Shown in pieces: positions 17,949-24,610 of a stretch of 64,000 nucleotides of DNA; the first letter of the stretch is position 1; every line of letters starts with the position of its first letter. Where the stretch lies: assembly GCA_965227745.1 (NCBI GenBank), contig OZ245769.1:2604001-2668000 (forward strand). Reading direction: 5' to 3'. The translations under genes were made by a program, and so were the position numbers. This DNA is from GAS368 sp965227745. Lineage in GTDB: Bacteria > Verrucomicrobiota > Verrucomicrobiia > Opitutales > Opitutaceae. The notes beneath the pieces are model-generated. The model ran no database searches. It worked only from the letters and a program-made list of their open reading frames with translations, and had not been told where the DNA came from.

Positions 17949-18719
17949 ATGAAGACTCGCAAAGAGATCGTGGAAAACTGGTTGCCGCGCTACACGGGCG
18001 TGCCGCTCAAGGATTTTGGCGAATACATTTTGCTCACGAACTTCGACCGCTACGTGCATTTGTTTGCGCAGTGGCATCGCGTGCCGGTGCGCGGCAAGGA
18101 CAAGCCGATGCCGAGCGCGACGGCGGGCGATATCACGATCATCAATTTCGGCATGGGCAGCGCGACGGCGGCGACCGTGATGGATCTGCTGAGCGCGATC
18201 AAACCGAAGGCCGTGCTCTTTCTCGGCAAGTGCGGCGGGCTCAAGCATCGCGCGGAGCTGGGCGATTTGATTTTGCCGATCGCGGCGATTCGCGGCGAGG
18301 GTACCAGCAACGACTACTTTCCCCCCGAGGTGCCGTCGCTGCCGGCCTTCGCGCTGCAAAAGGCGATCTCGACCACGATCCGCGATTTCCAACGCGACTA
18401 CTGGACCGGCACGGTTTACACGACCAATCGCCGCGTATGGGAGCACGACGATGCGTTTAAGAAGTACCTCAAAAAAATCCGCGCCATGGCCATCGATATG
18501 GAAACGGCGACGGTCTTTATCACGGGCTTTTTCAACGAGATCGCCACGGGCGCACTGCTCCTCGTCTCCGACCAACCGATGACGCCCGATGGCGTGAAGA
18601 CGGCCGACAGCGACAAGCAGATCGACGAGGCGTATGTGAACGACCACCTCAAGATCGGCATCGCTTCCCTCAAACAGCTCCTCAACAAGGGGCTCACGGT
18701 GAAGCATCTGAAGTTTTAA
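17949..18719 (+). CDS. amn: AMP nucleosidase
   Basis: The 256-residue protein is full length for the short form of AMP nucleosidase, which hydrolyses AMP to adenine and ribose 5-phosphate and so helps set adenylate pools. It belongs to the nucleoside phosphorylase fold: the LFLGKCGGLK segment and the MAIDMETATVF segment are the base- and ribose-binding parts typical of that fold. The N-terminus MKTRKEIVENWLPRYTG strongly resembles Bacteroidetes-type enzymes rather than the longer E. coli Amn. It stands alone, about 100 bases after the regulator gene; its ATG follows a CU-rich leader with no Shine-Dalgarno sequence. Confidence 0.88.
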   Translation: MKTRKEIVENWLPRYTGVPLKDFGEYILLTNFDRYVHLFAQWHRVPVRGKDKPMPSATAGDITIINFGMGSATAATVMDLLSAIKPKAVLFLGKCGGLKHRAELGDLILPIAAIRGEGTSNDYFPPEVPSLPAFALQKAISTTIRDFQRDYWTGTVYTTNRRVWEHDDAFKKYLKKIRAMAIDMETATVFITGFFNEIATGALLLVSDQPMTPDGVKTADSDKQIDEAYVNDHLKIGIASLKQLLNKGLTVKHLKF

Positions 18720-18761
18720 ATCGGTGTGAGGGGGGCAGCGGGAATCACCCGTTAGCTCTAG

Positions 18762-18884
18762 AAGCGCAAAGACGCGAAGGCGCGAAGGCCGGAGCAAAGT
18801 TCGATCCCCGGCGTAGGCGACTTCTCTCTCCAGCTTGCTTCACTCCGATCTTCGCTTCTTGGCCTCTTCGCGCTTAATCCCTCA
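18762..18884. repeat. R5 words as an inverted pair downstream of amn
   Basis: A purine-rich word (GCGCAAAGACGCGAAGG type, 18762-18788) faces its pyrimidine-rich counterpart (CTTCGCTTCTTGGCCTCTTC followed by GCGCTTAATCCCTC, 18850-18884) across about 60 bases. The pyrimidine form recurs at 59017-59046 (TTCGCGCCTTTGCGTTTAAT). No gene lies in the 260 bases between amn and the next gene. Confidence 0.5.
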
Positions 18885-18979
18885 ACTGGTTTTCGGTTTA
18901 CGCACTCGCGGACTCAGGCCGAGTCACGGCAACTTTCAAGGGGCACCGGGCGTCTCGACTCCTGTCTTTCTCTCGCCCC

Positions 18980-19657
18980 ATGAAAACATCCTGCCTGCTT
19001 GCGATGGTGCTCACGAGCGCCGCGTCGGTTTTCGCCGGTATCAATACCGCCACGATCGTTCTGCCCGTCACCACGACGCGCTCGGCTCCAGCGGTGACCA
19101 TCGTGCAGCCGGCCGATTATCTCTGCGCCGTGGTGACCTTGCGGACGACGACCAAAGATATCGACAAACAGTCGACCGCGATGCGCGGGGCGGTGCAGCA
19201 ATTGACTGCGGCGATGGAGAAGGCGCCGCGTTTTCAACTGCACCAAGGGCCGGCGCGCTTTGCGGGCAACCCGGGGCCGCTGTATAGTCCGCAAAACGGA
19301 TCCGACCCGGCGTCGTTGCAGACGGATTTGCGCATCCTCGCGCCGCTGCAAGGCACGAACGATATTTTCGAATCGCTGCGGCAACTGCGGCGCTTCATCG
19401 GCGGGCTCGCACCGGGGGAAGGCGTGGAGCTCAACGTCGTTTCCATCGCCCTCGCCGTGAATGACCCGGAGCAATATCGCAGCCGCCTGCTCCAGATGAT
19501 GGCGGAGCAAACGCGGGCTGCGCAGCAGACATTCGGCGCCCGTACGACGATCATCGACGGGCTGCAAAACCCCGTGATCGTGCGACAGGTGGACAACTCG
19601 AATGTCGAGCTCTCGATCGACTACCAAATCAGCGCGACGGTGGAGTCGCGGCCGTAA
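18980..19657 (+). CDS. Secreted SIMPL-like protein of unknown function
   Basis: The 225-residue protein begins with a clear signal peptide (MKTSCLLAMVLTSAASVFA). The remainder has alternating strands and helices with a segment on oligomeric pairing, VTLRTTTKDIDKQ, and a late YRSRLLQMMAEQTRAAQQ helix, a layout that recalls the SIMPL/DUF541 family. The similarity is a judgement by eye and not certain. No cysteine after the signal suggests a periplasmic soluble protein and not a lipoprotein. The gene is monocistronic, with a repeat-bearing spacer downstream. The ATG follows a CU-rich leader. Confidence 0.55.
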   Translation: MKTSCLLAMVLTSAASVFAGINTATIVLPVTTTRSAPAVTIVQPADYLCAVVTLRTTTKDIDKQSTAMRGAVQQLTAAMEKAPRFQLHQGPARFAGNPGPLYSPQNGSDPASLQTDLRILAPLQGTNDIFESLRQLRRFIGGLAPGEGVELNVVSIALAVNDPEQYRSRLLQMMAEQTRAAQQTFGARTTIIDGLQNPVIVRQVDNSNVELSIDYQISATVESRP

Positions 19658-19754
19658 CGCGTCTCTCGCGCATCAGGGCAGGGCCGGGTGGCCTGCGACC
19701 CCTCGCCCACCCCAGATTCAGGCTGCGAAGCTACACTGCGAGCCACGCCGTCCG

Positions 19755-19854
19755 AGGTGGACGGCGACCTCCGGGCGGCGTCGGGAAGGCGAAGATGAAA
19801 ATTACAACGGCAGCTCACCTTCGGAAGACGGCGCTCGGAGATCGCCGTCCACCT
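19755..19854 (-). repeat. R1 copy A: REPIN-like inverted repeat, about 100 bp
   Basis: The ends AGGTGGACGGCGACCTCCGG and its near-complement (CGGAGATCGCCGTCCACCT) form imperfect terminal inverted repeats of about 28 bp around an asymmetric centre. The reverse complement aligns along its whole length with copies B and C, including the central TAATTTTCATCTTCGCC-like segment, so this copy is in the opposite orientation. It lies between convergent genes. Confidence 0.75.
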
Positions 19855-19882
19855 GAGCGGCATCCACCTCAGTTACATTTCT

Positions 19883-20797
19883 TCACTGCACCTGAAACTC
19901 AAAGGGCACGAAGGCTTCGCGTCCGGCGAGGCTGACCTGCGCCCAGATCACGTAGCGGCCGGGCTGCGGGATGGTGATTTTGAAATTCAGCTCGGGCTTG
20001 GTGGCGTCGGGGGCCTTGAGCAAATCGGTCTCCATCGGATGGAGGTGGGCGAAGCCGGTGCGGTCGGAGTCGAAGGCGACGAGGTGCGCGAAGGCACCCA
20101 TCACGGGCTCCATCGGCACGGGGCCGCCGCCGCGGCGGACGATGGTGAATTTGAGATCGATGGGCTGGCCGGACTTGAGGCCGGGAGTCGCTGGGGTCAG
20201 CGCGAAATCGTAGGTCGAGCGGGCGTCGTCGGCGGGCACGGCGACCACCCTCCCCTCGCCTTTCGCGACGATGGCTTCGGCGCTGGCGTAGAGACCGCGA
20301 GCCGTTGCGGCGGGGGTGAAATCGGCAAAGACGCGATACGCGCCACTGCCGCGCGGCGTCCACTGAAAGATCCACTCGCCGCGCTGCTCGCCGGGCTCGG
20401 GGTGCAGGTGCTGATAGTCAGTCAGCGTGGGATCGACGACGAGCAGGTGGAGCTTGCGCGTGTGGGCGATGAGCAGATCGGCGGGCTCGATGGGTTTGCC
20501 GGTCGCGGTTTTCAGCACGACGGTGCCACGCGCCGGCTGGCCGGTCTGGAGCGGTGCGCCCCACTCCACCGTCATCGCCACGGGCGAACGCGCGGCCACC
20601 ACGGGGATGAACTGCGGATTCGACGGGTCACAGAACTCGATGGAATTTTGCCCGCCCACACGAAAATCCATGTGGTTCAAATTCGTCCCGGTGGGGAGAA
20701 AGCGCATGAACACAAACACCGCGAGCGCGCCCGCGGTGATGATCGCGATTTGTTTCCGCTGCGGAGCGCCGAGGGGCGCGGACGTGGTCGAGGCCAT
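19883..20797 (-). CDS. Membrane-anchored protein with HLHP motifs, in cytochrome oxidase assembly context
   Basis: The 304-residue protein has one N-terminal membrane anchor (IAIITAGALAVFVFMRFL) and a beta-rich periplasmic part. Two histidine motifs, YQHLHPEPGE and GFAHLHPMET, plus FCDPSN, look like metal-binding positions, and copper is the obvious candidate given the neighbour. The family is unknown to me; YtkA/FixH-like folds are a possibility. Its ATG overlaps the stop codon of the SCO gene (TAATG, one shared base), so the two are translationally coupled and the protein probably helps copper handling for the oxidase. The start at 20797 was chosen on that overlap. Confidence 0.6.
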   Translation of the reverse strand: MASTTSAPLGAPQRKQIAIITAGALAVFVFMRFLPTGTNLNHMDFRVGGQNSIEFCDPSNPQFIPVVAARSPVAMTVEWGAPLQTGQPARGTVVLKTATGKPIEPADLLIAHTRKLHLLVVDPTLTDYQHLHPEPGEQRGEWIFQWTPRGSGAYRVFADFTPAATARGLYASAEAIVAKGEGRVVAVPADDARSTYDFALTPATPGLKSGQPIDLKFTIVRRGGGPVPMEPVMGAFAHLVAFDSDRTGFAHLHPMETDLLKAPDATKPELNFKITIPQPGRYVIWAQVSLAGREAFVPFEFQVQ

Positions 20798-21735
20798 TAC
20801 TTGCGCATCCTGGCGACGAATTCCTTCGGCTCCCAACTCGAGCCATCGGCGCGGTGGATGATTTTTCCATCTTCACCCACCAGCAGGGTCGCGAGTGTGT
20901 GCTGGAGAATGTCGCCCTTGAATTCGGCGATCACGCCAAACTGCGTGAGCAGATCGCGAATCGCGGCCTCGGGGCCGGTGAGAAAGGAAAAGTTCGACGT
21001 GTCGATGCCGCGCGACGTGGCGTACTCTTTCAAGACGCCGGGCGTATCGTAGGCGGGATCGAGGGTGAACGAGACGAACTCGATGTTCTTAACGCCCGCC
21101 TCCGCTGCGGCCTTTTGCGCCGACATCATTTTCATCGTCGAGGCCGGGCACATGGTCGCGATGGGACAGCGGGTGAAGATGAAATTGATCATGACCATCT
21201 TGCCCCGGAAGCGGCCGGCCTGCACGACGCGGCCCTCTTGATCATAGAGAGAGAAGTCCGGCACCTCTTCACCGACTTCGCGGTAGGCATTCTTGCCCCG
21301 CGTGAAGGTATCCTGGCGGAGCTTCATCGCGCCGGCGGCCACGGCGGCGGTGAGACTCTTGTCGTCGGGCCAGATTTTTTCGAGACGCGGGTCGCCGGTC
21401 TTGGGCACGACCATCTCGGCGCGGATGCGCTGGCCGGGCTTGGCGACGGCGACATCGCCGGCGGTGACGCCAAACTCCATCGTCATCGCGGGCATGAAGC
21501 CTTTGACCTCGTCATGCTGGACGATGAGGATCTTGCGCGCGGCATCGGCGGAGATGATCTCGCCGGTGATCGGGTAACGCTGCTCGCCGGCCGTCGCGGG
21601 AGAGGCCGGGCCGTCGGACTTGGCGGGGGCGGCGGCCGTCGAACCGGCGGCGGTCGCGGTGGACTCGGACTTGGCGCACGCCGACCAACCCGCGAGCAAA
21701 AGCAGGGCCGCCACGGCACGAGCATAAGTTTTCAT
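20797..21735 (-). CDS. SCO1/SenC-family copper chaperone with N-terminal CusF-like domain
   Basis: The 312-residue product has a lipoprotein-type signal (LLLLAGWSACAK), an Ala/Thr linker, a copper-binding domain of the CusF type (about 60-115; GFMPAMTMEF), and a thioredoxin-like SCO domain. The copper cysteines are in RCPIATMCP, a CX5C spacing seen in some bacterial SCO proteins instead of CX3C, with the ligand His in ILQHTLATLLV. SCO proteins deliver copper to the CuA site of cytochrome oxidase subunit II; such a subunit is encoded at 38.5 kb. It is divergent from ctaA across about 86 bases and coupled to the downstream HLHP protein. Confidence 0.85.
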   Translation of the reverse strand: MKTYARAVAALLLLAGWSACAKSESTATAAGSTAAAPAKSDGPASPATAGEQRYPITGEIISADAARKILIVQHDEVKGFMPAMTMEFGVTAGDVAVAKPGQRIRAEMVVPKTGDPRLEKIWPDDKSLTAAVAAGAMKLRQDTFTRGKNAYREVGEEVPDFSLYDQEGRVVQAGRFRGKMVMINFIFTRCPIATMCPASTMKMMSAQKAAAEAGVKNIEFVSFTLDPAYDTPGVLKEYATSRGIDTSNFSFLTGPEAAIRDLLTQFGVIAEFKGDILQHTLATLLVGEDGKIIHRADGSSWEPKEFVARMRK

Positions 21736-21821
21736 GACACTACGGATTCGCCGCCGGAACACTTTGTCAAAGGGTTTGCTGCCGACAGTCTCACCCCTTC
21801 TTGTGGCGAGTCATACTGCTC

Positions 21822-22805
21822 ATGGAGACCCGTCCACATCCCACGCGCACTGCCACGCACAAGCCCAAGCTGGCGATCTTCTCCGCCCTCGGCTCGGCGT
21901 GGGTGTTCGTGTTGATCTCGCTGGGGGCGTTTACGACGAGCATCGGGGCGGGCATGGCGTTTCCGGACTGGCCGCTGTCGAACGGCTCGATGAACCCCGA
22001 GGGCTGGCTGACGAACATCGCGATGTTTGCCGAGCACTCGCACCGGCTCTCCGGCACGACGATGGGCCTCATCGCGATCGGCCTCGCGCTCTGGCTGCAC
22101 CGCACGGAATCGCGCCGTTGGCTCCGCCTGCTGGGCTGGTGGGGGCTGGTGATCGTGATCATCCAAGGGCTGATCGGCGGCCAGCGCGTGATGCTCGACC
22201 GCATCGAGGTGCCCGGCTTTCACATGTCGCTGGGGCAGATGCTGCGCGTGCCGCACGGCGTGCTCGCGCAACTCTACATCTGCCTGCTCATCGCCATCAC
22301 GATCTCCTGCTCGAAGACCTGGATCGAAAAAGCCGCGCCGGTGAGCGAGCGCGTGCGCAAGACCGCGCTGCTGTGCTTCGGCCTCGCGCTGGTGCAGTTG
22401 ACCATCGCGGTCTTCATGCGGCACAACGGCGCCGGGCTGGCGATCCCGACCTTTCCCTTTTCCACCACGCACGGCGACCTCCTGCCGGCGGCGTGGGATT
22501 TTCGGGTGGCCCTCCAATTTGCCCATCGCGTGATGGCGCTGGTGCTGGCGGTCGCCATCCCGATGCTCGCGATACGCATCCGCAAGGACGCCGGCGCTTC
22601 GCCCGCGATCCGCGCGGCGGGTGACGGGCTCGTGGGCCTGCTCGTGCTGCAAATCTCGCTCGGAGCCTCGGTGGTGTGGATGGAGCGCCGGCCGGATGTG
22701 ACGACCGCGCACGTGATCGTGGGCGCCCTGACGCTGGCCACGACATTCTGGCTGACGTGGAGCGTACATCGCGATTGCATCGAAGCGCGCAGGCCCGCCG
22801 CATGA
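21822..22805 (+). CDS. ctaA: Heme A synthase (COX15/CtaA family)
   Basis: The 327-residue membrane protein has about eight membrane helices in two similar halves, each with paired histidines: EHSHRLSGT and a later VPHGVLAQL in the first half, AHRVMALVL and TTAHVIVG in the second. These bind the substrate and cofactor hemes. The enzyme oxidises heme O to heme A, needed for the aa3-type core of the oxidase at 39.8 kb. The ATG at 21822 was preferred over an upstream TTG. Its stop overlaps the start of ctaB by four bases. Confidence 0.9.
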   Translation: METRPHPTRTATHKPKLAIFSALGSAWVFVLISLGAFTTSIGAGMAFPDWPLSNGSMNPEGWLTNIAMFAEHSHRLSGTTMGLIAIGLALWLHRTESRRWLRLLGWWGLVIVIIQGLIGGQRVMLDRIEVPGFHMSLGQMLRVPHGVLAQLYICLLIAITISCSKTWIEKAAPVSERVRKTALLCFGLALVQLTIAVFMRHNGAGLAIPTFPFSTTHGDLLPAAWDFRVALQFAHRVMALVLAVAIPMLAIRIRKDAGASPAIRAAGDGLVGLLVLQISLGASVVWMERRPDVTTAHVIVGALTLATTFWLTWSVHRDCIEARRPAA

Positions 22806-23716
22806 CGCACCCCATGACCGACGACACACCCGTTTCCACGGCTAAATTTCGCGACTACCTCGAGCTGACCAAGCCGCGGCTGAGCCTGCTCTCGGTGCTC
22901 ACGACGATGGTCGGATACTTCGCGACGCGCCCCGCGCACAATCCCTCGAAGCTCATTTTCGTTTTGATCGGCACCTCGCTCGCGGCCGGGGGCGTGGCCG
23001 CGCTCAACCAACTTTTCGAGCGCGAGACCGATGCGAAGATGAAGCGCACCGCAGACCGCCCCATCCCGACGGGCAAGGTCGCGACGGGGTCGGCCTTCGT
23101 CCTCGGCGCGCTGATGTGCATCGCGTCGATTTTTCTTCTCTTCGCGAAGGTCAACCTCCCCGCCTGCCTTTTCACGCTGCTCACGATTTTCGCGTATCTC
23201 GGCTGGTACACCCCGGCGAAGCGCAGCTCGATCTGGAGCACGGAAATCGGCGCCATCGCGGGCGCATTTCCGCCCCTCATCGGCTGGGCGGCGGGCGAAG
23301 GCCGCATCTCCACGCTCGGCTGGATTCTCTTCGCGATCCTCTATTTCTGGCAAATCCCCCACTTCATGGCCATCGCCTGGACGTATCGAAAGGACTACGC
23401 GGCGGTGGATTTTCCGATGCTCCCCGTGCGCGATGAGGCCGGCGGCAAGGTGGCTTGGTGGTCGTTTATCAATACGGTGCTGCTCGTCGCGGCCGCGCTC
23501 GCGCCCTGGATGTTCGGGTACTGCGGGCCGATCTATCAGGGTGTCACCATCGTGCTCGCCGTCGGGTTCGTCTGGTTTGCCGTGCAATTTCTCCGGCGTG
23601 AGGGGCGCGACCGCGCGGCGCGTCGGCTCTTCTTCTACTCCATCATCTGGCTGCCGCTCCAGCTCTCGATGCTCGTGATCGACCGCCTCTGGATTTCTCC
23701 GCTCGGTCGAATCTAG
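22802..23716 (+). CDS. ctaB: Protoheme IX farnesyltransferase (heme O synthase)
   Basis: This 304-residue UbiA-superfamily prenyltransferase converts protoheme to heme O. The Asp/Arg-rich active-site loop is visible as NQLFERETDAKMKRTADRP, and a second conserved loop reads YTPAKRSSIWSTEIG. Eight or so hydrophobic segments follow the family pattern. The start at 22802 overlaps ctaA by ATGA; a second Met four codons on is an alternative. The pair supplies heme A for the caa3-type oxidase encoded later in the window. Confidence 0.92.
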   Translation: MTHPMTDDTPVSTAKFRDYLELTKPRLSLLSVLTTMVGYFATRPAHNPSKLIFVLIGTSLAAGGVAALNQLFERETDAKMKRTADRPIPTGKVATGSAFVLGALMCIASIFLLFAKVNLPACLFTLLTIFAYLGWYTPAKRSSIWSTEIGAIAGAFPPLIGWAAGEGRISTLGWILFAILYFWQIPHFMAIAWTYRKDYAAVDFPMLPVRDEAGGKVAWWSFINTVLLVAAALAPWMFGYCGPIYQGVTIVLAVGFVWFAVQFLRREGRDRAARRLFFYSIIWLPLQLSMLVIDRLWISPLGRI

Positions 23717-23729
23717 TTTTTCCAGCATC

Positions 23730-24185
23730 ATGAAGCTCTCCGACATCCCGGCAATCAATGCCTCGCTGAATGCGCTGGCCACGATCCTCATCTCGATCGG
23801 GTTTATCCTGATCAAGCGCGGCAACCGCGAGGCGCACCGCAAGGTGATGATCTCGGCGATGGTCGTCTCGGCGATCTTCCTCGTGGGCTATCTCACGCAC
23901 AAGGCGCTCAAGGGCATGGCGGCCGGCGCCGGCGAGGCGATCCACACGCAGTTTGGCGGCACGGGCGCCATCGCGGTGGTGTACTACGTGATGCTGATCA
24001 CGCACGTCACGCTCGCGATCAGCATCGCGTACCTCGTGCCGCGGACATTCTTCTTCGCGATCAAGGGCGACTTCGTCCGCCACAAGGCGTGGGCGAAATT
24101 TACGTATCCGATTTGGTACTACGTGAGCGTGACCGGCGTGCTGGTGTACTTTTTTCTGTATCAGTGGTGGCCGTATAAGGGGTGA
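23730..24185 (+). CDS. DUF420 membrane protein (CtaM-like)
   Basis: The 151-residue protein has four predicted membrane helices with the pattern LNALATILISIGFILIKRG, the conserved HRKVMISAM segment, YLTHKALKG, and VYYVMLITHVTLA, all typical of DUF420 (PF04238). In Gram-positive bacteria CtaM of this family is required for maturation of a heme A oxidase. It follows ctaB by 13 bases on the same strand, which fits that role. It is the last gene before a repeat-filled convergent spacer. Confidence 0.82.
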   Translation: MKLSDIPAINASLNALATILISIGFILIKRGNREAHRKVMISAMVVSAIFLVGYLTHKALKGMAAGAGEAIHTQFGGTGAIAVVYYVMLITHVTLAISIAYLVPRTFFFAIKGDFVRHKAWAKFTYPIWYYVSVTGVLVYFFLYQWWPYKG

Positions 24186-24265
24186 GTTTGTTGAGACGTG
24201 ACTCACCCGCAGGGGCGCCTTTTAAGCGCCCGGGGCGGCAACAGATCGTAGCGACGACGTCCGAT

Positions 24266-24366
24266 AGGTGGACGGCGATCTCCGAGCGCCGTCTTCAGGA
24301 TGCTCGTCTGCCGTCGCAATTTTCATGTTCGCCCTCCCGACGGCGCCCGGAGGTCGCCGTCCACCT
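24266..24366 (+). repeat. R1 copy B: REPIN-like inverted repeat
   Basis: The left end (AGGTGGACGGCGATCTCCGA) and the right end (CGGAGGTCGCCGTCCACCT) are imperfect inverted repeats of about 28 bp. Copy B shares its centre and both flanks with copy C, and aligns with the complement of copy A. Confidence 0.8.
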
Positions 24367-24451
24367 CAAACCTCGCGATGCGATGACCGCGGTTGCAAAC
24401 CACACCCATCCCATAGCGAGTGAAAAAGCAGAATGAAAAACGACGTCCGAT

Positions 24452-24552
24452 AGGTGGACGGCCCTTACCGAGCGCCGTCTTCAGGATGCTCGACTGCCGC
24501 TGTAATTTTCGTCTACGCCCTCCCGACGGCGCCCGGAGGTCGCCGTCGACCT
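24452..24552 (+). repeat. R1 copy C: REPIN-like inverted repeat
   Basis: This copy is directly repeated after copy B. Its left arm has decayed (GGCCCTTACCGAGCGCCGTC) compared with B, whereas the right arm stays close. The common right flank CCTCAAACCTCGC extends the repeat beyond the inverted ends. Confidence 0.8.
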
Positions 24553-24610
24553 CAAACCTCGCTAAGCGATGACGGCGGTTGGAAACCGCCGCTCCTTTAG
24601 AGGCCCGCGC

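Larger units (their letters stand above)
24186..24610. other. Convergent spacer with two R1 copies and small hairpins
   Basis: No gene is seen. A small hairpin (GGGCGC / GCGCCC, 24213-24231) lies just after the DUF420 gene and could act in termination, although no T-tract follows. The two R1 copies B and C and a hairpin GGCGGTT / AACCGCC (24574-24590) fill the remainder. B and C share flanks beyond the inverted repeat, so the duplicated unit is about 150 bp with a period of about 186 bp. Confidence 0.55.
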
